Source: an uncultured Prevotellaceae bacterium
GTDB taxonomy: Bacteria > Bacteroidota > Bacteroidia > Bacteroidales > Bacteroidaceae
Length of the DNA stretch: 43,262 nucleotides
Assembly: GCA_902771785.1 (NCBI GenBank)
Contig: CACXYH010000029.1
Location: 1 to 43,262, forward strand
Direction of reading: 5' to 3'
Each line of letters opens with the position of its first letter. The first letter of the stretch is position 1. The position numbers and the translations under genes were made by a program. Positions 32,387-40,435 of this stretch are shown here, piece by piece. A model generated the notes under the pieces. That model made no database searches, had not been told where the DNA came from, and saw nothing but the letters and a program-made list of their open reading frames with translations.

Positions 32387-32398
32387 TAGGAGCAGATA

Positions 32399-32809
32399 AT
32401 GAATGTAGAGGAAATCAACGAGATAATCAACGCAAAACCAAATCTGAGTACCGCCCTCGGGATGGAATTCCTTTCCACACCCGAGGACGATACGTGTATG
32501 GCCCGTATGCGGGTCGACGAGCGCAATCGTCAGCCTTTCGGCTTCCTGAGCGGAGGCGCTTCGCTGGCCTTGGCCGAGAATGTGGCTGGGGTGGGCTCCT
32601 CGGCTCTTTGCAAGGGCTGTGCCTGCGTGGGCATTGAGGTGAGCGGCAGCCATGTGAAGGCAGTTGCCGAGGGCGATACCGTTACGGCTTATGCCCGTCT
32701 GCTGCATAGTGGTTCAACGCTCCATGTATGGAATGTCGAGATACGCGACTCGGCAGGCGACATTATCTCGTCCGTACGCGTTACCAATTATATTATTAAG
32801 ACTAAATGA
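32399..32809 (+). CDS. Hotdog-fold acyl-CoA thioesterase (PaaI/MenI-like)
   Basis: A 136-residue single-hotdog thioesterase. The catalytic Glu lies in FLSGGASLALAENVAG, the helix of PaaI/EntH/MenI proteins, preceded by RVDERNRQPFG. The region VGIEVSGSHVKAVAEGDTV forms the characteristic strand. Placement immediately before menF and menD, with a 4-base ATGA overlap to menF, points to 1,4-dihydroxy-2-naphthoyl-CoA hydrolase, the step after MenB in menaquinone synthesis. The assignment rests on fold plus neighbours; the sequence alone would also allow phenylacetyl-CoA-type thioesterases. Confidence 0.85.
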   Translation: MNVEEINEIINAKPNLSTALGMEFLSTPEDDTCMARMRVDERNRQPFGFLSGGASLALAENVAGVGSSALCKGCACVGIEVSGSHVKAVAEGDTVTAYARLLHSGSTLHVWNVEIRDSAGDIISSVRVTNYIIKTK

Positions 32810-33894
32810 ACAGTTTCGCCCTTTTCCGCTATCCCTACGAGCAGCAATGCACGCTGGTCGAACAAACGGATGGCGCACCTCTGGTAGTGCCTTCTCTGGC
32901 GGCATTGAGCGGACATGAAGGCTTTGTCGTGGTCCCCTTCGAGGTGGCCGACCAACAGCCTATAGTGCTGATACGCCCTGACCGCATTTCCGTTTTGGGT
33001 CAAAACGAGCTGCGTTTTGTGGCAAATCGCCTTCCGTTTTGTGCCAAATCGCCAAGCGTTTTGGGCCAAAACGGAAATCGTTTTGTGGCAAAACGTAGTG
33101 ACTATGCCATCGACTTCGCCAACTTCCACGCTCAACTGAAGGCTGGTGCGTTCAGCAAAATCGTGTTGGCTCGCTGTGCCGACGAGGACTGCAATGCCGA
33201 CATCACGCCTGTCGACATGTTTGAAGTGGCCTGCAAAAGCTATCCCCGCCTTTTTATTGCCTTGGTCTATACACCGCAAAGCGGTCTTTGGCTGACGGCC
33301 ACCCCTGAGGTGTTGCTCGAAGGCGAAGGTCGTGAGTGGCACACGATGGCTTTGGCGGGTACCATGAAGCTGAGTGAAGAACAGCTTGCAGAAGACGTGC
33401 CGCAGGTAGACTGGAGCATCAAGAACATCGAGGAACAGCGCATCGTGGCTACCTATATCATGGAGACGCTCGAGCACTTTAGCAGCAATATCAACGAGGA
33501 GGGGCCGCGAACGGCGCGAGCTGCCAATTTGGTGCACCTGCGTAGCGATTTCACCTTCACGCTGGAGCAGAATACGCGGATCGGTGAACTGCTGCAGGCC
33601 CTGCATCCCACGCCGGCCGTCTGCGGCTTGCCCAAGCGTTCGGCATTCGAATTTATTCTGCACAATGAGCACACACCGCGCCGATACTACAGCGGCTTCA
33701 TGGGGCCGCTCTTTCCGCAGAGTGGGGCGACTCACCTCTATGTGTCGTTGCGTTGTATGCAGATTGAAGGCCTTCATTGCCGTCTCTATGCTGGTGGCGG
33801 GCTGCTCAAGGGCAGCACCGAGGAGCAGGAGTGGCAGGAGACCGAGGCAAAACTTGAAACAATGAGAAGATGTATAGCAACAAAGAAAATGTAA
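32806..33894 (+). CDS. menF: Isochorismate synthase, with repeat array in frame
   Basis: A 362-residue chorismate-binding enzyme that isomerises chorismate to isochorismate, the first step of menaquinone synthesis. The core shows AFSKIVLARC, LWLTATPEVLLEG, HTMALAGTMKL, LHPTPAVCGLPKRSAFEFIL and the C-terminal RLYAGGGLLKGSTEEQEWQE. Between the N-terminal domain (LIRPD) and the core (SDYAIDFANFHAQL) lie about 35 residues encoded by five 22-bp repeat units; VLGQN recurs exactly 22 residues apart and RFVA occurs twice. This segment has none of the usual family character and probably forms a surface loop. The active site is complete, so the enzyme is likely functional. It overlaps menD by 25 bases. 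Confidence 0.92.
   Translation: MNSFALFRYPYEQQCTLVEQTDGAPLVVPSLAALSGHEGFVVVPFEVADQQPIVLIRPDRISVLGQNELRFVANRLPFCAKSPSVLGQNGNRFVAKRSDYAIDFANFHAQLKAGAFSKIVLARCADEDCNADITPVDMFEVACKSYPRLFIALVYTPQSGLWLTATPEVLLEGEGREWHTMALAGTMKLSEEQLAEDVPQVDWSIKNIEEQRIVATYIMETLEHFSSNINEEGPRTARAANLVHLRSDFTFTLEQNTRIGELLQALHPTPAVCGLPKRSAFEFILHNEHTPRRYYSGFMGPLFPQSGATHLYVSLRCMQIEGLHCRLYAGGGLLKGSTEEQEWQETEAKLETMRRCIATKKM
32991..33095 (+). repeat. Tandem array, 22-bp period, family C, inside menF
   Basis: Five units start at 32991, 33013, 33035, 33057 and 33079, exactly 22 bases apart. Each is a 17-base inverted repeat, CGTTTTG-NNN-CAAAACG (CAAATCG in units 2 and 3), with variable centres GGT, TGG, TGC, GGC and TGG. The 5-base spacers are unrelated: AGCTG, CCTTC, CCAAG, GAAAT. 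Because 22 is not a multiple of three, successive units are read in different frames, yet none creates a stop. The plan (arms, three variable centre bases, spacer) matches family A. Confidence 0.93.
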
Positions 33895-35399
33895 ACATAC
33901 TGACCAGCCTGTTAGTGGCCCACGGAGTGACTCATGCTGTCGTCTGTCCAGGCAGTCGCAATGCTCCCATCGTGCATAACTTCAACGAGTGTCCTGACAT
34001 GGAGTGCTATCCCATAACAGATGAGCGCTCGGCAGGTTTCTATGCATTGGGCATGACTCAGGCCTTAGGCCAATCCGTCGCCGTCTGTGTCACCAGCGGC
34101 TCGGCATTGCTCAATCTGGCTCCTGCCGTTGCTGAGGCCTACTACCAGCATCGCCCGTTGGTAGTCATCTCGGCCGACCGCCCACAGCAATGGATTGACC
34201 AGCTCGACGGTCAGACCCTTCCTCAGCCCGATGCACTCGGGCGCTTCGTCAGAAAGGCTGTGTCGTTGCCAGAACCCTGCAACGACGAGCAGCGTTGGTA
34301 TTGCAACCGTATGGTCAACGAGGCTTTGCTCGAGAAGCGTGCTCCCGTCCACATCAACGTTCCCATTAGTGAGCCGCTGTTTGAGTTCACAGAAGAAACG
34401 CTCCCTGTCGAGCGTCTGATAGAGCGTCGCGATGCCGTGCTTTCGAATATAACGTTGAGCCATGTCTGCAGAATGTTCATGCAGGCTAAGCAACCAATGC
34501 TCATTGCCGGTCAGCCCATGAACCCTCACCTCGATGAGGCTGTGTATCTTGTGAAAGATGACGACGAGTATGTGCCCGACTTCATCCTATATACAGGAGG
34601 CTCGATTGTAAGCAAGCGTGTGAAGCACTTCCTTCGGAAAGCCAAAGAAACATGGGCTGTGAACGAGACGGGCGAGGTGAACGACACCTTCATGAACCTG
34701 ACCCAGATCATTCAGGGCGATAGTGAGGTGGTGGCCGACCAGATACGCTTCTTTCTGGAGCAGCAGCCCCATCCCTTTGTTCAGAAGTGGGCACAACTGC
34801 TGAAGCGAGTGCAGCAACATGCTGAGGATTACGCCCCAGCCTTCTCGCAGATGGCAGCCGTGAAGTACTTTGAGCGTCATGCCTCCAACCCTATTGTTCA
34901 CTACGCAAACTCTTCGGCCATCCGTTTAGCCAATATCTATGCCCGTCATGCTGTGTTCTGCAATCGCGGCGTCAATGGCATCGAAGGCTCACTCTCTACA
35001 GCAGCAGGCTTCTCCTGCGTTGCCGACGAAAGGGTCTTCTGCGTCACAGGCGACCTGAGCTTCTTCTATGACCAGAATGCGCTTTGGAACCAGAACCTGC
35101 GCGGCAACTTCCGCATCCTGCTGCTGAACAACGGCAAGGGTGGCATCTTCAACATGCTGCATGGCTTGGAGCAAAGTCCCGCTCGCGACCGCTTGATAGC
35201 AGCCCAGCACACAACGACGGCCGAAGGTATCTGCCGTCAGAACCAGGTTGCCTACCGGCAGGCCGGCGATATGGATCAGATGCAGAAAGGCATCGACTGG
35301 CTTCTGCAGACAGAAAGCGAGCACCCCCTGTTGCTGGAAGTGCTCACTGATGCGGAGGAAGACGAACGCGTCTTCAAGGAATACTATCACACACTTTAA
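33870..35399 (+). CDS. menD: 2-succinyl-5-enolpyruvyl-6-hydroxy-3-cyclohexene-1-carboxylate synthase
   Basis: A 509-residue ThDP-dependent enzyme that joins isochorismate and 2-oxoglutarate in menaquinone synthesis. The N-terminal domain opens with VAHGVTHAVVCPGSRNAPIV, then ITDERSAGFYALGMTQALGQ (catalytic Glu region) and CVTSGSALLNLAPAVAEAYY. The C-terminal ThDP/Mg motif is GDLSFFYDQNALWNQ followed by ILLLNNGKGGIF. The length is slightly below E. coli MenD (556). The start lies within menF, 25 bases before its stop. Its stop codon overlaps the stop codon of the convergent nucleoside kinase gene. Confidence 0.95.
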   Translation: MYSNKENVNILTSLLVAHGVTHAVVCPGSRNAPIVHNFNECPDMECYPITDERSAGFYALGMTQALGQSVAVCVTSGSALLNLAPAVAEAYYQHRPLVVISADRPQQWIDQLDGQTLPQPDALGRFVRKAVSLPEPCNDEQRWYCNRMVNEALLEKRAPVHINVPISEPLFEFTEETLPVERLIERRDAVLSNITLSHVCRMFMQAKQPMLIAGQPMNPHLDEAVYLVKDDDEYVPDFILYTGGSIVSKRVKHFLRKAKETWAVNETGEVNDTFMNLTQIIQGDSEVVADQIRFFLEQQPHPFVQKWAQLLKRVQQHAEDYAPAFSQMAAVKYFERHASNPIVHYANSSAIRLANIYARHAVFCNRGVNGIEGSLSTAAGFSCVADERVFCVTGDLSFFYDQNALWNQNLRGNFRILLLNNGKGGIFNMLHGLEQSPARDRLIAAQHTTTAEGICRQNQVAYRQAGDMDQMQKGIDWLLQTESEHPLLLEVLTDAEEDERVFKEYYHTL

Positions 35400-37075
35400 T
35401 ACTTGAAGCTCGAACCACCTACGAACTCACGCATGATGCTCGTGGGTGGTATCTCTTTGTCGCTGATGGGCAGGAAATAGTGAATGAACCTCAGCAGGCG
35501 ATGAGCCTCAGAATACTCAGGACAGTTCTTGGGAACCGTAGAGAGTATCAGCTCGGCATGGGTGCGCAAGACGGCAAACTCAATGTTGAGGGCCGAATTG
35601 AACATCACGTCGGCAGTCTCTTGGTAGGGGAATATCCATTGGTCTTCTGCCTCGCACACGCTCTTCCACTGGCTGATGGTCTGCTGGGCGGTATAGGCTC
35701 CTTTGTTGTAGTCGCGAATGATGCGGCGCAGCAGACGGTTGTCGCGTGTGGGAATCCAGTTATGGTCGTCGAGCGAAATGCTGGTGAGTGCAGAGATGTA
35801 GATTTTGAACTTCATGGCGTCGGAAATCTCCTTCGTCAGCAGCGGGTTCAGGGCATGTATGCCCTCAATGATCAGCACGCTGTCGTTTGACAGGCGGAAC
35901 TTCTTTCCGTTGTACTCACGCTTACCTGTCACGAAGTTATATTCAGGCACCTCCACCGTCTCGCCTTTCATCAGTTTCGACAGGTGTTCGCCCAATAGCT
36001 TGTAGTCGACGGTCTTGATGTTGTCGAAGTCGTATTGTCCGTTAGGCAGTTTGGGGGTATCCACGCGGTTCACGAAGTAGTCGTCGGTAGAAAACGAGTA
36101 GGGCCTGAGTCCGCAGGCCAGCAACTGCACGCTGAGGCGTTTGCAGAATGTAGACTTGCCCGACGACGAGGGACCTGTGATGAGCACCAGCCTAACGGGG
36201 TCTTTCTCCTGATGAAACCGGCGGTCTATCTCTTCGGCAATCTTCACGATCTTCTTCTCTTGCAAGGCCTCGCTCACCTGTATCAGTTCCGATGCGTGCC
36301 CTTTCAGGATGGCCCTGTTCACGTCGCCTGCATTCGAAAGCCGCATGATGACGTCCCAATGCACTTTCTCGGCAAACATCTCGAAGGTCTTAGGCATGTC
36401 TGCCTTCTCTGCCAGCTTGGTGGGGTCGTTCCAGTCAGGAACACGCAGCAGCAAACCGTCGTTGAAACGCTCCAGCCCCCATACCTTCAGATAGCCGGCC
36501 GAGGGAACGAGCGGGCCGTAGAAGTAGTCGACGGTGTCGCCCAGCATGTAGTAGTCGCTGTAAACCTGTCCGCTTGTCTCCAGCAGTTTCACTTTGTCTG
36601 CGAAGCCTCGCTCCTTGAACACGCGGATGGCCTCTTCTGTCGGAGCTTCCATGCGTCGGAAAGGCATGTCGAGGTCGATGATTTCCTGTATGCGCCGGCA
36701 GATGCGCTCCACGTCGTCGTTGGTCAGCGCGTCGTTTCCCCGCTTCTTGAAGTTACAGTAGTAGCCTCGGCTCTGCGGATGCTCAATGAACAGCTTGGAG
36801 TTGGGGAAAACGTCGCAGCAGGCCTTGTAGAGCACAAAGCAGAGCGAGCGCACGTAGACACGGTGCCCGCTGCCTTCGCGGGCGTCCAGGAATTCCACGT
36901 CGCGGTTCTGATACAGCCTGAACTTCAGTCCTTGCGAGACGTTGTTCACTTTTGCCGAAACTACGGGGTAGGGCATTTGCAACTCTTTGGAAAACTCCTG
37001 ATAGACGTCGAGCAGCGAGGCTCCCTCGGGGAAGCTCTTGGTCACGTTGATGTTCTTACAGCGTATTTGAAGCAT
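35396..37075 (-). CDS. Nucleoside (uridine-type) kinase fused to ThrRS-like N-terminal domains
   Basis: About 559 residues from the ATG at 37075; an upstream in-frame TTG lies inside the promoter and is rejected. Residues 1-60 resemble a TGS domain (MLQIRCKNINVTKSF, EGASLLDVYQEF). Residues ~60-200 resemble the threonyl/alanyl-tRNA synthetase second additional domain. The C-terminal part is a P-loop uridine kinase-like domain: Walker A ITGPSSSGKSTFCKRL, STDDYFVNRVDTPKL, YDFDNIKTVDYKLLGEHL, and VLIIEGIHALNPLL. The architecture is known in several phyla, but its substrate and the role of the synthetase-like part are not settled. It is divergent from menB and convergent with menD. Confidence 0.85.
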   Translation of the reverse strand: MLQIRCKNINVTKSFPEGASLLDVYQEFSKELQMPYPVVSAKVNNVSQGLKFRLYQNRDVEFLDAREGSGHRVYVRSLCFVLYKACCDVFPNSKLFIEHPQSRGYYCNFKKRGNDALTNDDVERICRRIQEIIDLDMPFRRMEAPTEEAIRVFKERGFADKVKLLETSGQVYSDYYMLGDTVDYFYGPLVPSAGYLKVWGLERFNDGLLLRVPDWNDPTKLAEKADMPKTFEMFAEKVHWDVIMRLSNAGDVNRAILKGHASELIQVSEALQEKKIVKIAEEIDRRFHQEKDPVRLVLITGPSSSGKSTFCKRLSVQLLACGLRPYSFSTDDYFVNRVDTPKLPNGQYDFDNIKTVDYKLLGEHLSKLMKGETVEVPEYNFVTGKREYNGKKFRLSNDSVLIIEGIHALNPLLTKEISDAMKFKIYISALTSISLDDHNWIPTRDNRLLRRIIRDYNKGAYTAQQTISQWKSVCEAEDQWIFPYQETADVMFNSALNIEFAVLRTHAELILSTVPKNCPEYSEAHRLLRFIHYFLPISDKEIPPTSIMREFVGGSSFKY

Positions 37076-37096
37076 AGCTATTGGTGTTTTGTGCTG

Positions 37097-37104
37097 CAAA
37101 GGTA
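37097..37104 (-). promoter_or_regulatory. -7 element for the nucleoside kinase gene
   Basis: TACCTTTG on the minus strand, 21 bases from the ATG at 37075. A divergent -7 element for menB lies 22 bases away, so the two promoters overlap in their upstream parts. Confidence 0.65.
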
Positions 37105-37126
37105 GCGAAAAATAAATAAAAATGTG

Positions 37127-37134
37127 TAACTTTG
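37127..37134 (+). promoter_or_regulatory. -7 element for menB
   Basis: TAACTTTG, 21 bases before the menB ATG at 37156. No clear TTG is found at -33. Confidence 0.6.
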
Positions 37135-37155
37135 CAGCAAAAATAGCGAAAGATT

Positions 37156-37977
37156 ATGCAACAAAGAGAATGGAAAGAGATTAAGAAGTTCGAGGAGATT
37201 CTCTTCGAAGAGTATCATGGTATTGCCAAAATCACCATCAACCGTCCGCGTTATCGCAATGCTTTCACGCCGAAAACGACGCTGGAGCTGAGTCAGGCCT
37301 TTTCCCTCTGCCGCGAGATGCAGAACATCCGTGTGGTGTTGCTGACGGGGGCTGGCGACAAGGCTTTCTGCAGTGGCGGCGACATGCACGTCAAGGGGCG
37401 TGGCGGCTACGTCGATGAGGAGGGCGTGCCTCGTCTCTCGGTGCTCGACGTGCAGATGCAGATTCGTCGTCTGCCCAAGCCCGTCATCGCGATGGTCAAT
37501 GGATATGCCATCGGAGGCGGACACGTGCTTCATCTGGTGTGCGACCTGACCATTGCCTCGGAGAATGCCATTTTCGGCCAGACAGGTCCGAAGGTGGGCT
37601 CGTTCGATGCCGGTTTCGGTTCCAGCTATCTGGCTCGCATCGTAGGGCAGAAGAAGGCACGCGAAATCTGGTTCCTCTGTCGGCAGTATTCAGCTCGCGA
37701 GGCTGAGCAGATGGGGATGGTCAACAAGGTGGTGCCTTTCGAGCAGTTGGAGGACGAGTGCGTGGCGTGGGCCGAGGAGATGATGGAGCGCAGCCCCATC
37801 GCCCTGCGCATGATTAAGGCCGGACTGAATGCCGAACTCGACGGACAGGCCGGCATCCAGCAGCTGGCCGGCGACGCCACGATGCTCTACTACTTCTTAG
37901 ACGAAGCCCAGGAAGGCGGTAAAGCCTTCCTGGAAAAACGTAAGCCCGACTTCGAGCAATATCCGAAGATACCTTAA
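37156..37977 (+). CDS. menB: 1,4-dihydroxy-2-naphthoyl-CoA synthase
   Basis: A 273-residue crotonase-fold enzyme that closes the naphthoquinone ring from succinylbenzoyl-CoA. MenB hallmarks: [35 protein letters not shown] (oxyanion Gly), [20 protein letters not shown], and [18 protein letters not shown] with the MenB-specific Asp. The C-terminal helix ends in [16 protein letters not shown]. Separated from menF-menD by the opposite-strand kinase gene, it has its own promoter. The genes for the intermediate steps, menC and menE, are not in the window; a secreted-protein gene on the other strand follows immediately. Confidence 0.95.
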   Translation: MQQREWKEIKKFEEILFEEYHGIAKITINRPRYRNAFTPKTTLELSQAFSLCREMQNIRVVLLTGAGDKAFCSGGDMHVKGRGGYVDEEGVPRLSVLDVQMQIRRLPKPVIAMVNGYAIGGGHVLHLVCDLTIASENAIFGQTGPKVGSFDAGFGSSYLARIVGQKKAREIWFLCRQYSAREAEQMGMVNKVVPFEQLEDECVAWAEEMMERSPIALRMIKAGLNAELDGQAGIQQLAGDATMLYYFLDEAQEGGKAFLEKRKPDFEQYPKIP

Positions 37978-37978
37978 A

Positions 37979-39940
37979 TCACCATCTTCCGCCAGGACCG
38001 AAGCCGCCGCCAGGACCGAAACCACCACCTCCGTTGCCGCCGGAGTATGAGGACAGGTTTACGGAATTGCCTCCGCTGACGGTTCCGTCGACATTGCCAA
38101 AGCCGCTCCAGATGCTGGTGCCTCCGCTGATGCTGACGCCCGACTTCAGGGTTGTGGTGCCCGCGGTGCTGACCACCAGGCCGGAACCCATCTTGCTGTT
38201 CGACGGAACTTTGAAGGCTGCTACCAGCGTGCTGCCGTTGTAGAGTCCGTACCACGTGCCCTTCGAGTAGCTCGATGCCTGATAGCAGGTCTGCGAGAGG
38301 GAGCTGCCGTTTTCCAGTCCGCCGATGGCGATGACGTTGCCTCCCGTCACGTAGAGCTTGTAGCCTCCTTCGGTGTTGGCGTCGATGCCCACTTCGGGCT
38401 GGCTGGCAGCTACGGCAAACACGGTGCCGCCCTTGATGTAGAAGTTGCCGTTGGCATCCATGCCGTCGTTGCCCGACGAGTTGCCCATCACGAAGCCGCC
38501 TGTGATGGTGAAGTGGCTGGCTGCGTTGATGGCGTCGTCGCCGGCATAGGCATAGACGTAGCCGCCCGAGATGTCAATCGTGCTCTTCGACTCGATGCCC
38601 TCGTGATTGGTCGACGAGGCGTTGACCGTTCCTCCTGTGATGGTGAGTGCTCCCTCAGCCTTGATAGCCTTAGCATATTTGTGGTTGCTCGATGTCGAGC
38701 CGCCCCAGCCTCCGCGACCTCCGCCGCCCGACGATGAGCCACAGTTGCTGCCCGTAGCTTTGGCCTCGATGGTGCCGCCCGTGATGGTGAGTGCGCCGCT
38801 GCCGTTGTCGTTGCCGCAGTTGATGGCGCGTCCGCCCTGACCGCTGTTGGTCAGCGTCAGCGTGCCGCCGGCAATGGTGATGGCAGTCTCGCTCTTCAGA
38901 CAGGCACTTGAGGTCAGGTCGCTGCTGTCGCTGGTGTCTACACCGCCGCTGTTGGTGATGGTCATTGTTGTTGTCGAGCTGTCTTCATTGATTTTCAGGG
39001 TACCGTCGGCTTTGATGCCCTTCGAGCCGACAGCCGTCGTGGCAATGGTGAGGGTGCCGCCCTGGATGTAGATGTTGCCCGAGTCCTCGTCCTCATGGTC
39101 GGTCGTCTCGCCTGTAGCCGTTGTGCCGTCAACCTCAGCCTGGATGCCGTCGTCGCCCACCCCGCTGATGGCAAGGGTGCCGCTCTCCATGAGGAAGTAT
39201 TCGTTGGCGTGGATGCCGTCGCCTACAGCCTTCAGCACGTTGAGGGTGCAGTTCTTCATCGTCATGTATTCGCCCGTCTTGATGCCGTGCTTCACATTTC
39301 CATAGATGTTCAACGTACCCTTGCCCTTGAACTCGGCATGGCCTTTCACCACGAGGCAGGCCTTCTGGTCGCCGCTGGTGCAGTCGGTCAGCGTGTTCTC
39401 CGTGTCCTTCTTTGCGCTGATGTCTATGCGCTTGCCATTCTGGATGTTGATGGCAGCACCGCTGTAAACGGGGTTCGCATTGGTCAGCGTCAGTCCGTTC
39501 AGCTCGACGGTAGCCTTGTAGGAGCCCGTCAGATAGAACTCACCGTCGGCCGACGAGCCAGAGAGCGAGTAGGTGATTTCGCCCACATTGTCGTCGCTCA
39601 CGTCTGTGCTCTGTTCGATGCTTACGTGGGCTCCGCTGATGGCGGGGGTCACGTATTGGGCCACGTTGCCGGCCACATAGACCGTAGCCGTCTGGTCGCT
39701 ATACTTCACGCTCACCGTGTTGTCCGTCACTTCACTCTCGTCGACGTAGGCCTGGGCAATGTCAGTCGTCGCGAACGTCTTGCCCATGATGGTGAGCGTC
39801 GTCCCTTCGCTGTAGTTCATGTCGCCCACCTGTGCAGCAGGAAACTGGTAGATGGTGTTGCCCACCACCACGTTCATCGTTTGCGCCTGTGCGGCGAAGC
39901 TCAGCATCAGGGCTGCTATCATTGTCAGAAACTTCTTCAT
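37979..39940 (-). CDS. Large secreted Cthe_2159-type carbohydrate-binding protein
   Basis: A 653-residue exported protein with signal peptide (FLTMIAALMLSFAAQAQ). From about residue 80 it repeats beta-helix turns such as TVELNGLTLTNANPVYSGAA, NGKRIDISAKKDTENTLTD, GIHANEYFLMESGTLAISG, VDGTTATGETTDHEDEDSG and ALTITGGTIEAKATGS. These are close to the paralogue at 28596-29585 but with many more turns. It ends in a low-complexity Gly/Phe/Pro tail (GGGFGPGGGFGPGGRW). The family includes calcium-dependent binders of acidic sugars. The C-terminal sorting-like domain that the paralogue has is missing, but the next gene upstream, translationally coupled by ATGA overlap, encodes one. Function inferred only. 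Confidence 0.8.
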   Translation of the reverse strand: MKKFLTMIAALMLSFAAQAQTMNVVVGNTIYQFPAAQVGDMNYSEGTTLTIMGKTFATTDIAQAYVDESEVTDNTVSVKYSDQTATVYVAGNVAQYVTPAISGAHVSIEQSTDVSDDNVGEITYSLSGSSADGEFYLTGSYKATVELNGLTLTNANPVYSGAAINIQNGKRIDISAKKDTENTLTDCTSGDQKACLVVKGHAEFKGKGTLNIYGNVKHGIKTGEYMTMKNCTLNVLKAVGDGIHANEYFLMESGTLAISGVGDDGIQAEVDGTTATGETTDHEDEDSGNIYIQGGTLTIATTAVGSKGIKADGTLKINEDSSTTTMTITNSGGVDTSDSSDLTSSACLKSETAITIAGGTLTLTNSGQGGRAINCGNDNGSGALTITGGTIEAKATGSNCGSSSGGGGRGGWGGSTSSNHKYAKAIKAEGALTITGGTVNASSTNHEGIESKSTIDISGGYVYAYAGDDAINAASHFTITGGFVMGNSSGNDGMDANGNFYIKGGTVFAVAASQPEVGIDANTEGGYKLYVTGGNVIAIGGLENGSSLSQTCYQASSYSKGTWYGLYNGSTLVAAFKVPSNSKMGSGLVVSTAGTTTLKSGVSISGGTSIWSGFGNVDGTVSGGNSVNLSSYSGGNGGGGFGPGGGFGPGGRW

Positions 39941-40344
39941 TTTACGCTGATTTTTAGGGTCTTTGTTTTTGTCTTTACTACATAGATGCCGGGCTTCAGG
40001 CTTTCCTTCGCCTTGGCAATACTTTCGAACTGTCCCAGGAATATGCCGCCGACGCTATAGACTTCGGCACTTCCGTCCGTGTCTGTCGTTGTTGTGGCAT
40101 CAGAAATGCCGGCCGTCTGGCTGGCTGAGAAATACATCTTGCTGAGGCTGCTCAGCGTGAAAGTCTGAGTTCCGTCGCTGTTTGTGACCACCAGCTTGCC
40201 GTCGCTGAACGTCAGCTTCAATGACTCGACGGCCACCGACTTCTCCGTTCCGTCGACAGTCTGGATGGTCAGGTAGGGATAGTCGTAGGCCTGTGCTGCC
40301 ACGCTTCCTGCCATTGCCATAAGGAATACTATCGTTTTCTTCAT
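39937..40344 (-). CDS. Small secreted protein with T9SS-like C-terminal domain
   Basis: A 135-residue exported protein: signal peptide (TIVFLMAMAGSVAAQA), a short domain with YLTIQTVDGTEKSVAVESLK and TQTFTLSSLSKMYFS, then a C-terminal part EVYSVGGIFLGQFESIAKAK ending KPGIYVVKTKTKTLKISVK. That end has the shape of the por/type A sorting domain (G-x-Y-x-V-x, strands, Lys-rich end). It overlaps the large carbohydrate-binding protein gene by ATGA, so both are made together. The short front domain also resembles the front of its partner (residues 20-60), suggesting they assemble or are split parts of one system. Confidence 0.7.
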   Translation of the reverse strand: MKKTIVFLMAMAGSVAAQAYDYPYLTIQTVDGTEKSVAVESLKLTFSDGKLVVTNSDGTQTFTLSSLSKMYFSASQTAGISDATTTTDTDGSAEVYSVGGIFLGQFESIAKAKESLKPGIYVVKTKTKTLKISVK

Positions 40345-40380
40345 ACCTTGTTCCTATATTATTATACTAAATGTTTGCTG

Positions 40381-40388
40381 CAAAATTA
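40381..40388 (-). promoter_or_regulatory. -7 element for the small secreted protein operon
   Basis: TAATTTTG on the minus strand, 36 bases from the ATG at 40344. A TTG lies 18 bases upstream inside the neighbouring terminator hairpin. Confidence 0.55.
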
Positions 40389-40390
40389 CA

Positions 40391-40435
40391 AAAAACAGGT
40401 TTCGCACAAAATATCTTCAGCGAAACCTGCTTTTC
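40391..40435 (-). terminator. Rho-independent terminator with no obvious gene before it
   Basis: On the minus strand, CAGGTTTCGC and GCGAAACCTG pair perfectly around 14 bases and are followed by TTTTTTG. Minus-strand transcription entering from above 40435 would stop here, yet no plausible gene lies upstream on that strand before about 40.6 kb. TTCAGCGAAA also occurs twice here as a direct repeat. Confidence 0.7.

Noticed and set aside
32991-33095. Frameshift or pseudogene in menF
   Set aside because: The frame is open from start to stop and all downstream motifs are in frame, so the repeats do not break the gene.
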